64,000 nucleotides of DNA from Mycoplasmopsis pulmonis (GTDB taxonomy: Bacteria > Bacillota_I > Bacilli_A > Mycoplasmatales > Metamycoplasmataceae). Of the stretch, positions 33,841-44,393 are shown piece after piece (within the stretch, counting starts at the first letter, position 1; each line of letters opens with the position of its first letter). The stretch is from NCBI RefSeq assembly GCF_900660575.1, contig NZ_LR215008.1, positions 1 through 64,000 on the forward strand. Direction: 5' to 3'. A program made the position numbers and the translations under genes. The notes below the pieces were generated by a model, which was not told where the DNA came from, searched no databases, and saw only the letters and a list, made by a program, of their open reading frames with translations.

Positions 33841-34783
33841 TAAAGTTAAAAACTTTAGAAGAGAAAAACTATTAAAGCCAGTTGAAAATGAATCTGCTTT
33901 AAAGATGATTATTGGCTTTGTTATTAAATCTTTAGTTTTACTTTTCTTTGCCACAATTATTGTTTTTCCATTTTACTTTCTAATAGTTATAGCTTTTAAA
34001 CCAGACATTCCTGAGCGTACTAATGAAATAAGAACTATTTCATTGCTCTTAGACAATCTAAAGTGAGAAAACTTTTCAAAAGCCTTCCAAGCTGGTTATT
34101 TTAAAGCTGTGTTTTTATCAACTTTAACTACTGTTTTTTCAATATTTGCTAAGATATTTTTCTCAATGACACTTGGCTATGCTTTTTCATTTCATAAATG
34201 AAGAGGTAAAAAAATAGTTTGAGCTATCTTTTTATCTATTTTAATTCTCCCTGAAGTTGCTCTTCTTGTTGGACAATACCAAGTTTTTGTAATTTTAAAC
34301 TGAAGAAGAAATCCAACTATTTTGCTTTCTCTAACCCTTCCTTTTGTAGCTTCAATATTTAGTGGATTTATGTTTCGAATTGCCTTTAGTTCAATTCCTG
34401 ATAGAATCAAAGAAGCTGCAATGATTGATGGAGCTAGTGAAATAAAATACTTTTTAAAAGTTGCAATTCCAATGGTCAAACCTACAATTTGAACAGTTTC
34501 AATTTTAACTGGATTTGCAACATGAAATTCATATGTCTGACCTGCACTTATTTTCAGTGCAAAAGTTCCAAATCCTGAGAGCTTTTGAAGAAACTTAGAT
34601 GTTATAAGTACATGACTTTTCAACATCGGAAGAGAAGAAATTGACGATACATTTGATTTATTAATCAATGTTAAATTGGCAGGAACAATTATTGCCATTA
34701 TGCCTATGTTTATAATATACTTTTTATTAAGAAAAAGAATTATGAGGGCAATAGGGCGTCAAGGTTCAGGGGTAAAAGGATAA
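33800..34783 (+). CDS. ABC importer permease 2 (MalG/UgpE type)
   Basis: The 327-residue protein has about six helices and the EAA loop 'EAAMIDGASEIKYFLKVAIP'. I chose the GTG at 33800 because GAGGTG (33788-33793) lies six bases upstream; an earlier TTG at 33779 is less likely. It overlaps the end of permease 1. Together with permease 1 and the ATPase it forms the membrane channel of the importer whose ligand is probably generated by the surface nuclease. Confidence 0.88.
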
Positions 34784-34787
34784 AGCT

Positions 34788-34973
34788 ATGTTGTGACTTA
34801 GAATATTACGAGAAAAAAAATGATTCCAAAACTTAATTCCATTTTGATCTTGAGTTAAAAAAAACTTAATAGCAATTGGAATATCAAGTGCAATTATTGT
34901 TGTTGGTCTTGCATTTTTTATAGCTGGAATCTATGGAGTAATAGTAACTTTTTCCGATAGTAGAATTTACTAA
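34788..34973 (+). CDS. 61-residue membrane protein of the nuclease-ABC operon
   Basis: A short intact frame begins four bases after permease 2. The N-terminal half is basic and Trp-rich (four of its Trp codons, three as TGA), followed by one strong transmembrane helix of about 22 residues (about 31-53) and a short tail. Its position within the operon and its clear hydrophobic pattern support real coding. I do not recognise a family. It may be an accessory subunit of the transporter. Confidence 0.65.
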
Positions 34974-35004
34974 CACAACAAATAAAATAATTTAGGAGGC
35001 AATC

Positions 35005-35505
35005 ATACATCAACAAATGATTTCAAAAATCGAATCTCAAAATAAGAAACTATTTTTAATTAGTATTTTTTCACTTATTATTTTTGTTATTGCACAAATA
35101 TTGCTTTTTACAACTCTTACTTCAAGTAGCTTGAGACAATTTGAAAAAATAACTGAAATAGGAGCAAATCTTGAAAAAACTACAAGTTTTCCCTTAAATA
35201 TTGGCCTTATTGCGACTGTAGCTGTTTTTTGATTAGTTGTATTGATACTATGAATTACCATGTTAGTTCTAAAAATAAGTTTGATTCTGAAATTGTCTAA
35301 TTTAGATTCACAACTAATTTTAGAAGAAGATAAAACAAAATATTGAATGGTAACAAATAATGTTGGTTTAACTAAAGTTCTTTTGATTCTTTCAATTTTT
35401 ATCTTGCCAAGTATCTTAGTGTTTATATCTTATTTTAAGATAAAAGATATTATTAAAAAACTAAAACTTTTTGGTTTTCAAGAACAAATAAAGCATCAAA
35501 ATTAA
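35005..35505 (+). CDS. Multi-helix membrane protein, last gene of the nuclease-ABC operon
   Basis: The frame has about three membrane helices (about residues 14-32, 67-92 and 125-145 counted from the ATG at 35017). A perfect AGGAGG (34994-34999) lies 17 bases before that ATG, which is too far. The ATA at 35005 (ATA CAT CAA CAA ATG), in the same frame, sits at the ideal distance and would add four residues, so I list it as the likely start; the ATG gives 162 residues. No family is recognised. A terminator follows about 100 bases downstream, making this the end of the operon. Confidence 0.6.
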
Positions 35506-35608
35506 ATTCAGATTAAAAAAATCTTGATATTTAATTTTTCCCTTAGTTAAAAATAAGTTAAACATATTAAAAAATTTAGCTTATCAAATTAGAAAAAATA
35601 TTTAATTT

Positions 35609-35638
35609 TAAAAGTACCTATTGATTAGGTACTTTTTA
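35609..35638. terminator. Terminator closing the nuclease-ABC operon
   Basis: A perfect 10-bp stem (AAAGTACCTA at 35611-35620 with TAGGTACTTT at 35626-35635) with a five-base loop and T run. Confidence 0.85.
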
Positions 35639-35744
35639 TTTTTAAAACTTAAATAGTGAAATTTTTATTCATAAAACATTACAAAAAATGGTTTTTATCT
35701 AAAGATTTGCCTTTTTTTATAAAAAAAAATAGAATTTTGTTATA

Positions 35745-35780
35745 TGCATTTTTTCAAAATGCACATAGTTTATTTATAAT
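35745..35780 (+). promoter_or_regulatory. Palindrome overlapping the -35 region, with a TATAAT
   Basis: TGCATTTT (35745-35752) and AAAATGCA (35756-35763) form a perfect 8-bp inverted repeat with a three-base centre. A TATAAT follows at 35775-35780. The palindrome covers the place of the -35 box, as an operator would. The downstream unit is 35810-37926 (small protein, lplA, hydrolase). The repressor is unknown. Confidence 0.5.
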
Positions 35781-35809
35781 TAAAAATTTAGTATTGGAGT
35801 TTATACCTT

Positions 35810-36133
35810 ATGGAAATAGAAAAAAGAATAAAATTTAGTGCAAAAGATTTAGGTATTGCCTTTGATTTTGAGTTTCTAAAATACGAAAATCGTATAATTG
35901 AACTTGAAATTAGAAAACCACTTATCAAATTGGAATATAATTTTGATTATTTTGGAGTCTTTATGGAAGAACTTTTATATTGACTTTCAAGAAATGGTTT
36001 TCAAACAAGATGAGACTTTCTTGAAATTTGACTAAATGATTTAGAAAAATTAGAACTTTCCAAAGAAGATTTAGAAAAATTGAAAAAAGATCTAAAAAGT
36101 GTTTCAAATTGAGACATTAAATGGAAGGAATAA
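35810..36133 (+). CDS. Conserved-looking hypothetical protein before lplA
   Basis: The 107-residue protein is soluble, with no signal or membrane segment. It is rich in Leu, Glu and Lys and Trp-rich near the end (TGA and TGG both used). I do not recognise it. The GGAG at 35796-35799 and the start of lplA only one base after its stop support coding. Being the first gene of the lplA unit behind a palindrome, it could be a regulator or act in lipoate use, but no domain shows this. Confidence 0.6.
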
Positions 36134-36134
36134 T

Positions 36135-37136
36135 ATGAAAATTTTTGTAAGTAAAACATACGATCCTTATAAAACTCTTCCTTTAGAAGAGCTTTTATTA
36201 AAGGATGCTAGCATTGATGATGAAATTGTCTATATTTACCAACATGAAAATGCAATCATTTTAGGAAGAAATCAAAACACCTATGAAGAAGTTAATGCAG
36301 ATTATGTTAAAGAAAAAAACATTGACATAGTTAGAAGAATTTCAGGTGGAGGAGCTGTCTATCAAGATTTAGGAAACATCTGCTTTTCTTTTATTACTCA
36401 TAACAACAAAAATAGCTACATGAACTTTTTAAATCCTATTATTCAATTTTTAAAATCACTAGGATTAAACGCTGATTTTAAAGGAAGAAATGACCTTGTG
36501 GTAAATGGTTTTAAAGTATCTGGAAATGCCCAATATATTTATAAAGATAAAATGATCCATCATGGTACTTTGCTTTTTAAAACTGACTTTAGTGTAATGG
36601 CTAGTGCACTTAATCCTTCAAAGTTAAAAATTGCATCAAAAGGTATTAAATCAATTAAACAAAGAGTTGCAAATATTTATGATCTTTTACCTAATAAAAT
36701 TGAAGAAGATGTTTTTATTCAAAAGATGATTAAATTTTTTGTTGAAGAATTTGGAGCGGAGCTTTGAGAAATTGATCAATCTCGCTATGAAACTAAGTTA
36801 AAAGAGCTAAGTTCTTTTAGAAAAAGCCAAGAATGACTTTATGGAAAAAATCCAAAATTTGATGTAGTAAATCAAGCTAAATTTGATGGTGGAATTTTAA
36901 CAGTTAAATACTCTATTAAAGATGGAAATTTTGAATCTTTAAAATTTGAAGGAGACTTTTTAAGTTCAAACAACACAGAAGAAATAGCTGAAAAATTAAT
37001 TGGTAAAAAATATGACAAAAATACAGTTATGGATCTTTTAAATTCAGTAAGCTTTGAAGAGTATTTTGGACTACTTCAAAAAGAAGAAATTATCGCTTTA
37101 TTGTTTGGTGATAAAAATGAAAATTTTGAATTTTAA
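36135..37136 (+). CDS. lplA: Lipoate-protein ligase A
   Basis: LplA activates lipoate with ATP and attaches it to lysines of lipoyl domains. The 333-residue protein has the family blocks: 'ILGRNQNTYEEVNADYV', RRISGGGAVYQDLGN (about residues 69-83), GRNDLVVNGFKVSGNAQ with the catalytic Lys, and HHGTLLF. The C-terminal accessory domain is present. The ATG at 36135 lies after AAGGA; an upstream in-frame ATG is inside the previous gene. It works with the E3 gene at 23528, or with a GcvH-like carrier located elsewhere. It overlaps the next gene by 20 bases. Confidence 0.94.
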
Positions 37137-37926
37137 TCTCAAATATTTTTTAGAACAAAATGAAAAACCACTTGTTCTATTTATTCATGGCTTTAAATCT
37201 TCACATAAAGCTTTTGCCCCAATTGTAAATATGCCAAATAGAGACTTTGACATTGTCTCTATTGATCTTCCTTTTCATGGAGAAACTACTTTAGATGGCC
37301 CATTACAACAAAAGGTTGATTTAAAATTTTTGTGTGAATTTACAGCTGAGTTTTTAAAGCAAAAAAATTTAAAACCCGCTTTAGTAGTAGGGCACTCTTT
37401 AGGAGGGCTTATTGCTCTTAGTTTGGTTGAAAAAGAGCTTGTTGATTACGGGCTTTTATTAGCTCCTTTAAATTATCTTTATTGAAGCTCTCCTGAAATG
37501 GATAAATTAAAAAGATGGTTTATTCCCCAAAATTTAGATGACATTAATGAAATGCTTTTGGCTCTTGTAAGTCAAAGACATCCCTATTTCAAAACATATT
37601 CTCAATCAATATCTCGCATAGCAAAAGCAATGCTTTTAGAAAAGGATAAAAAAGAAAAAGAATACAAAAATATCCTTGATGATATTTTTTCGGAGAATTT
37701 TGCTTTTGATTTTGTCAAAAAAACTTATAATGGAGCAAAAAGGAATTTTGAATTTCTCTCAGGAGAAGATGATTTATTCATTCTAAAAGAACACATTGAA
37801 GAGTTAGCTAAAATCCATGAAGTTGATTATGAGATTTTACCAAAAACAGGACATGCCATCATCTTTGAAAGACCAAATGAAGTTTTTAACAAAATTTCAA
37901 AAACACTTACAAAATTAAAACTTTAA
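37117..37926 (+). CDS. Alpha/beta hydrolase (esterase/lipase-like)
   Basis: The 269-residue protein has the alpha/beta-hydrolase pattern: oxyanion strand FIHGFKSS, nucleophile elbow GHSLGG with Ser94, an acidic 'LSGEDDLFI' strand and the catalytic His in KTGHAII. The substrate is unknown; esters of short or medium fatty acids are typical. It overlaps the end of lplA by 20 bases, which suggests coupled expression. It is clearly more distant from the four hydrolases at 39217-42500 than these are from each other. One TGA Trp at 37483-37485. Confidence 0.85.
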
Positions 37927-37951
37927 ACAAGAAACAAAGAATAGGAAAATC

Positions 37952-39217
37952 ATGCTAGATTTAAAAAAAATTTTAAATAATCCAGATTATTATAGAAATA
38001 TTTTGCTAAATAAAAAAGCTAATATTTCCTTGTTTGATGAACTTGTTAAAATCGGAAAAAAACGTGGAGAGCTTATGCAAAAATCTCAGTCATTAAAGGC
38101 TAAGATAAATGAGCTTTCTAAGTCTTTTATAAAACTAAAAACTAATGAAGAAAAAAACGAGCTTAAAGCTAAAATTTCAAAAATAAAAAAAGAGCAAGAA
38201 CAAAAAGAAAAAAAATCAGAATTAATTGATGATAGAGTCTTTTTTTTACTGGCAAATTTACCTAATATCATTCTTGATGATGTTCCTTTTGGTGAAGATG
38301 AAAATTCAAATATTGTCATTGAAAAAAAAGAAAACCTTGGTAATGGACTTATAGTTCATGATTTTTCACACTATGACATAGCTGAAAAATTTGGCTTAGT
38401 TGATTTTAAAAGAGCTTCTAAATTATCAGGACCTCGCTTTGTTATTTTTAAAAACCAAGGAGCCAAATTAGCTAGAGCTTTAATGGATTTTATGCTTGAT
38501 ACAAACATTCAAAAAGGCTACAAAGAAATTTTGCCTCCTTTTATTGTTAAAGGACACAATCTTTTTGGTACAGGACAGCTTCCTAAATTTGAAGAGGACC
38601 TTTTTAAACTTGAAAATGGAATGTATTTAATTCCAACAGCAGAGGTCCCTGTTACAAATTACTATAATGATGAAATCATTAATTTAGACAAACCAAAAAT
38701 GTTTGTCTCTTTTACTGAATGTTTTCGTTCAGAAGCTGGTTCTGGAGGAAAAGATAATAGAGGACTAATAAGATCACATCAATTTAAAAAAGTCGAAATT
38801 GTTAAAATCACAAATGAACAAGATGGAATTAAAGAGTTTGAAAAAACAATAGAAGATGCCTCACATCTTCTAGAGCTTTTAGAAATACCTTATCAAAAAG
38901 TGCTTCTTTGTTCAGGGGATACCTCTTTTAGTTCAATGAAAACCATTGACCTAGAACTTTGGCTTCCTTCAGAAAAAAGATTTAGAGAAACCTCTTCTAT
39001 TTCATACTTTGGTGATTTCCAAGGAAGAAGAGCAAAAATTAGATATAAACAAAATGATAAAACTTATTTTGCTCATACCATCAATGGATCGGCTCTTGCC
39101 ATTGATAGAGTTTTTGCTGCTTTAATTGAATTAAATTATGATTCAAAAAACGAACTAATTAAAATTCCAGAAAAATTAGTTCCCTATTTTGGTAGCTCAC
39201 AAATCGCGAGGAAATAA
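37952..39217 (+). CDS. serS: Seryl-tRNA synthetase
   Basis: The 421-residue class II enzyme charges tRNA-Ser. The N-terminal antiparallel coiled coil (about 30-110) contacts the long variable arm. The catalytic domain shows motif 1 region '[10 protein letters not shown]', the [10 protein letters not shown] serine site, motif 2 '[21 protein letters not shown]', the '[18 protein letters not shown]' strand and motif 3 '[16 protein letters not shown]'. Complete and normal in length. Unusually it has no TGA codon in the frame. Its TAA overlaps the ATG of the first tandem hydrolase by one base. Confidence 0.97.
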
Positions 39218-40023
39218 TGAACAACAAAACAAAAATAAGTCAGTGTAAACAACTAAGAGTTTATGTGCCTAACCCTAAAGGAAACATCTTATTTTTACAT
39301 GGCTTTACTGGACGTTTTGAAGATCATCTTCAAATGAGAGATTATCTTCAGGACTACAACCTTTTTGCAATCAATGTTCCAGGACATGCAAAAAGTCCTT
39401 TTGTAGATAGCTCTGAGTTAAACATGGCCTCATATGCTCAATTTTACAAAGAATTTATTGAAGAGTTAAAACTTGACAAAGTTATTCTTTTTGGAAGAAG
39501 TATGGGTGGAGGAATTGCAACAATTTTACAAAGTCTTTTAGACAAAGAAAAAGTTGAAAAAATTATTTTAGTAAACCCAGCTAATCCAGGAATTGTCTCA
39601 ACTAATGAATCAATTGAACACATCAAAAAAATGATGCCAGAAAGCATTGAAGATACAAGAGATGTTTTGGCAAGTTTTTACTATGATCCAATTGCATTTT
39701 TTGGCTCACAAGAAAAATTTGAACAAGCTTGTTTAAACTATTTTAACAACCTTCAAGAACTAACTCACTTGAAGGTAATGGTTGATCCAGAACTTATGAA
39801 TAAATCAGCTATAAAAATGCAAGAAGCAATTGAAAAAATTCAAGTGCCTACTTTAGCTATAGTTTGTGAAGATGATAGACTAGTTCCAACTAAAGGATCT
39901 CTTAAATCATATGAAAATCAAAAGTTTGTAAAAATTGTGGTAATTCCAAAATCTGGACATATGCCACAAGTTGAAAATCCAAAAGAATACTGAGATCAAA
40001 TTTACAAATTTTTAGAAAGGTAA
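39217..40023 (+). CDS. Tandem alpha/beta hydrolase, copy 1
   Basis: The 268-residue hydrolase shows FLHGFTGRFEDH, nucleophile elbow GRSMGGG (Ser95), an Asp in CEDDRLVPT and the catalytic His in KSGHMPQVE. The family is monoglyceride-lipase/esterase-like; the exact ester is unknown. It shares a near-identical N-terminus (KTKISQCKQLR) and C-terminus with the three genes behind it. It starts within the serS stop codon. This copy differs in GRS in the elbow and in a shorter cap region. Confidence 0.88.
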
Positions 40024-40026
40024 AAA

Positions 40027-40848
40027 ATGCACAAAACAAAAATAAGTCAATGTAAACAACTAAGAATTTATGTGCCTAATCCAAAAGGAAACATTCTTTA
40101 TTTACATGGTTTTACATCTAGATTTGAAAATCATTTTGATAATGTTGAAAATTTAAAAGATTATAACTTTTTTGCCATTAATGTTCCTGGACATGGTGAA
40201 AGTCCTTTTGAAGATAGCTCTGAGTTAAATATGGAATCATATGCTCATTTTTATAAGGAATTTATTGAGGAGCTAAAATTAGATAAAGTTATTTTATATG
40301 GCTTATCTATGGGTGGAGGAATCGCCATAATTTTACAAAGTCTTTTACCCAAAGACATGGTTGAAAAAATAATCTTAGTTAATCCTTCAAATAGGAAAAA
40401 AACTGATGGCCAAGCTGAGCCTATTGCTGATAAAAATATTAAAGAACTTTTAAAGATGATTCCAACTAGTGTTGATGATACAAGAGATATCATGAACAAA
40501 CTTTACTATGATGCAAAAAGCTTTTTTCAAACAGAAGAAAACTTTGAAGCCAATGTTAAAAGATACTATGAAAATCTTTTAAATTACAAACACTTAAGAG
40601 TAATGGTTGAACCTGAATTAAGATTAAGAATTGGAAAAATAATTGCTCAGTCAATTGAAAAAATTCAAGCACCAACTTTATTAGTTGTAGGTGAAAATGA
40701 TAAGTTGATTCCAACAGCACAAACTGTTGAAAATTTCAAAGATCACAAAAGCGTAAAAATTGTTTACATTTCAAAATCTGGACACATGCCACAAGTTGAA
40801 AATCCAAAAGAATATTGAACTAAAGTTCATCAATTTTTAGAAAGCTAA
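40027..40848 (+). CDS. Tandem alpha/beta hydrolase, copy 2
   Basis: This 273-residue paralogue has the elbow GLSMGGG (about Ser94), the Asp in GENDKLIPT and the His in KSGHMPQVE, so the catalytic triad is complete. The cap region between about residues 120 and 150 carries extra residues (NRKKTDGQAEPIADKN) compared with copies 1 and 4. It follows copy 1 by three bases. Divergence concentrated in the cap points to different substrate preference. The cellular place is cytoplasmic, since no signal peptide exists. Confidence 0.88.
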
Positions 40849-40851
40849 AAT

Positions 40852-41673
40852 ATGCACAAAACAAAAATAAGTGAGTGTAAACAACTAAGAATTTATGTTC
40901 CTGAACCAAAAGGAAATGTTGTCTATTTACATGGCTTTACATCTAGATTTGAAAACCATTTAAAAAACTTAAAAAATCTAAAAGACTACAATGTTTTTGC
41001 AATCAACATTCCAGGTCATGGTGAAAGTCCTTTTAAAGATGAAAGTGAATTAAACTCTGAAGCTTTTGCACATTTTTATAAAGAATTTATTGAAGAGTTA
41101 AAACTAGACAAAGTTATACTTTATGGAATTTCAATGGGTGGAGGAATTGCCATAATTTTACAAAGCCTCTTACCAAAAGACATGGTTGAAAAAATCATTT
41201 TAGTAAATCCATGTAGTAGAAAAAAAGACTTTGATCCACAAGAGTATTTAACTAATCAAAATGCAAATGATATTTCAAAAATGATTCCTGAAAGCATTGA
41301 AGATTCTAAAGAAATAGTTAACAGACTTTTCTATGATGCAAAGAGCTTTTTTAAAACACAAGAAAACTATGATCTTTATTTAAATGATTACTATAAATCA
41401 CTTGCAAATCTAAAGCATTTAAAATCAATGCTTGATTTAAAACTAAGAGCTAGAATCGGAAAACTAAATAGTCAGTCAATTCAAAAAATTCAAGCACCAA
41501 CTTTATTAATTGTTGGTGAAAATGACAAACTAGTTCCAAGTGAAAAAACTATTGAAAATTTTAAAGATCATCCACATGTAAAAACAATTATTATTCCTAA
41601 AACAGGACATATGCCACATTTAGAAAATCCATTTGTCTATTGAAGCCAAATTTTTGATTTTCTAAATAAATAA
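40852..41673 (+). CDS. Tandem alpha/beta hydrolase, copy 3
   Basis: This 273-residue paralogue has the elbow GISMGGG, Asp in GENDKLVPS and His in KTGHMPHLE. It is closest to copy 2 (same length, a shared longer cap and the same 'SLLPKDMVEKIILVNP' stretch), which suggests that copies 2 and 3 are the most recent duplication. It starts three bases after copy 2 and is followed by 23 bases with its neighbour's ribosome site. No membrane or export signal. Confidence 0.88.
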
Positions 41674-41696
41674 ATTTTAAAAACTAGGAGAAAAAA

Positions 41697-42500
41697 ATGA
41701 ATCAAACAAAAATCAGTGAGTGTAAACAACTAAGAATTTATGTACCAGAACCAAAAGGAAATATTCTTTTTTTACATGGTTTTACATCTAGATTTGAAAA
41801 TCATCTAGACATAGTAAAACACTTTCCAGATTACAATGTCTTTGCAATCAATGTTCCTGGACATGGAGATAGTCCATTTAAAGACCCAGTAGAATTAGCA
41901 GGCGAATACTACGCTCATTTTTACAAAGAATTTATCGAAGAGCTAAAACTTGATAGTGTAATTTTAATGGGTCATTCAATGGGAGGGGGAATTACAACCA
42001 TTCTTCAAGGAATTTTACCTAAATCACTTGTTAAAAAAATAATATTGGTTAACCCTGCCAATCGTGAAGTTATTTCAACTGATCAAAAAGTAGAACACAT
42101 AATTAAAATGATGCCAAATACTATTGAAGATACTAAAGTAGTTATTGATAGTCTTTACTATAATGCAAAAGATTTTTTTCAAACAGAGCAAGCATATGAA
42201 TTTGCAATTAAAAGCTACTATGATGAACTTCAAAAAATGAAACATCTTAGAATAATGGTTGATCCAAATCGTATGAAAAGATTTGGACAATTAATTCAAG
42301 AAGGAATTGATAAAATTCAAGCCCCAACTTTATTAATTGTTGGTGAAGATGATAGACTAGTTCCAACTCAAGGAACGGTAGAGTGTTTTAAAAATCAAAA
42401 AAATGTAAAAATAGTTTACATAGCCAAATCAGGACATATGCCAATGGTTGAAAATCCAAAAGATTATTGAAAAGAAATTCACACATTTTTAGAAAACTAA
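41697..42500 (+). CDS. Tandem alpha/beta hydrolase, copy 4
   Basis: This 267-residue paralogue has the canonical elbow GHSMGGG, Asp in GEDDRLVPT and His in KSGHMPMVE. It resembles copy 1 in its shorter cap ('NPANREVISTDQKVEHIIKMMP'), so copies 1 and 4 form one pair and 2 and 3 another. It has its own ribosome site (TAGGAG, 41685-41690) and ends the array at a strong terminator. The whole array is probably transcribed with serS. Confidence 0.88.
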
Positions 42501-42511
42501 AAATCAAAAAC

Positions 42512-42545
42512 AAAAAACTATCTATTTATCTAGATAGTTTTTTTG
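42512..42545. terminator. Bidirectional terminator after the hydrolase array
   Basis: ACTATCTA (42517-42524) pairs with TAGATAGT (42531-42538) across a six-base loop, with an A run before and seven T after. Confidence 0.85.
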
Positions 42546-42571
42546 TACAAAATTTTCTTGGTTATAAAACT

Positions 42572-42673
42572 TTATTTACCTATTTTTATATCAATTGTGA
42601 TTCTTATTCTAAAAGCAAGCAATGCTTCATTTATTAAATCATAGTTGTTCTCATTAACATAGTTACTTAGCAT
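42572..42673 (-). CDS. Possible 33-residue protein, minus strand
   Basis: A short frame from an ATG at 42673 to a TAA at 42572 encodes a 33-residue peptide (ending DIKIGK). An AAGGAA ribosome-like site lies seven bases upstream of the ATG and the bidirectional terminator lies just beyond its end, so it has the outline of a small gene. I do not recognise it. It may also be the tail of a lost gene. Low confidence. Confidence 0.3.
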   Translation of the reverse strand: MLSNYVNENNYDLINEALLAFRIRITIDIKIGK

Positions 42674-42755
42674 TTAATCTTCCTTACATTTATTAAAATC
42701 AATTGTACTTAAAAAAATAATGTAAACTTAAGAATACTATAAAAAAGGAGATAAA

Positions 42756-44393
42756 ATACAATTTTTTAAATATTTAAAAAAATATCCTTTTTTGTCTTTT
42801 ATTAGCTATTTCTTATACATTTTATTAGCTCTTGATGCAGTAGTAGTTATTTACCTAAGTTCACAATTAATTTATGCTGCAGGTATTACAAAAAACATAA
42901 ATGATTTGTACTTGGTTTTAATAGTAAATATTGTACTTTTTTGTTTGGGTGTAATTATTTTCCTTTTATCTAGATTTACAAAAAATAAATTTTTAAACAA
43001 GATAAATAGTGACTTGATTTTTGATTTAGTTGAAAATATATCTAAAGAAAAAAACAGTGATTTTAAAATAAATGGAAAATCTCATTATATTTCTGAAATC
43101 AAAAATTTTAATGATTTTGGATTTGAAAATACTTTTTCCAAATCTCATAATTTAATCTACTCACTTTCTTTTTTAACAATTTCTATTATTTTCTTTTTTG
43201 TTATAAATCCTATTATTGGAGCAATTGCTATTTCTATAATTATATTTTTGAATATAATTCCATATTTTTTATTTTCAAGAATTTCAAGAAAACAATATGA
43301 AAATATCTATAAGATTTTTGGTCAAAATCATGAAAATATCAATAGATCATTTTCAAAATACAAAGCTTATTATTTATTTGGAAAAAACAAGTTTTTCTTC
43401 TTTAAATTAGAAAAACAAACTAGAGATTTTTTAGATAGTGCATTAAAAAAATATAAAATTTTAATTTTTGTAGAACTTTTTCAGAGTTTTGCACAAATTT
43501 TAGCATTTATAGTTTTTATATTTATATCTATTGTGTTAATAATTGAACAAAAAATAGTTCAATTAGATTATTCAACTTTTTTAATTATTAATTTATTTTT
43601 TATTACAGGTGATAGAGCTAGAGACTTTGGAGGAGAAGTCATTATGTTTTTTAGCCATCTACCATATTTAAAATTTTCAAATAAAGATAAAAAGATTGTT
43701 AATTTAAATGAAAACATTTCAGAAATTAATTTTAAAAAGATAGAAATTAAAAATTTAACTTTTGGATATGAAAATGAAGAAAAGAAAATTTTTGATAATT
43801 TTAATTTTGTTTTTGAAATTGGTAAAAAATATGCAATAGTTGGTCCTTCAGGAAGTGGAAAATCAACACTGATTGACATATTAACAAAAAATATCGAAAA
43901 TTATGAAGGAAAAATTCTAGTTGATGGCAAAGATTTAAAATCCATTGACAAAACCCCTTATTACAACTCTTTTACTTTTCTTGATTCAACTGAATTTATC
44001 TTTAAAGATAGCATTTACAATAATGTAACTTTATGAGAGACTAACAACGAAACAAGTGCCTATGAAGCATTAAAAAAAGCTCAATTAAGCAAAAAAATTC
44101 TTGATAAATTTAGTCAAAAAGACTCTTTTGAAAATTTATCTACAGGGGAAAAGCAAAGAATTAATTTTGCTATCCATTTTTATAGAAATAAAAACTTTTT
44201 AATTTTAGATGAAGCTCTTTCAAATTTAGACAAAAATAATGTCGAAGCACTTTCAAAGCAACTTTTTTCCAACAAAGATTTGTTGTTAATAAATGTAACA
44301 CACCATCTAGATGAAAACAACAATGATTATGATGAAATTATAAGAATGAATGAGATAGGAGATTTAAGTGAAAAAACTATGACAACAATCTAA
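42756..44393 (+). CDS. ABC exporter half-transporter A
   Basis: This half-size transporter has an N-terminal membrane domain (about five or six helices, residues 10-290) and an ATPase domain (about 325-545) with Walker A GPSGSGKST, a variant signature LSTGEKQR, Walker B FLILDEALSNLD and the switch His in THH. No ATG or GTG precedes the conserved membrane start; the in-frame ATA at 42756 is five bases after AAGGAG (42745-42750) and gives a natural N-terminus (QFFKYLKKYPF). The first standard alternative is TTG 42792. It pairs with the overlapping gene B and probably forms a heterodimer exporting a lipid, peptide or drug. Confidence 0.82.

Noticed and set aside
35656-35838. A 60-residue frame (GTG start) upstream of the lplA unit
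   Set aside because: It overlaps the palindrome and promoter of the real gene at 35810, lacks a ribosome site, and its Lys/Phe/Ile make-up is that of random A+T-rich DNA.
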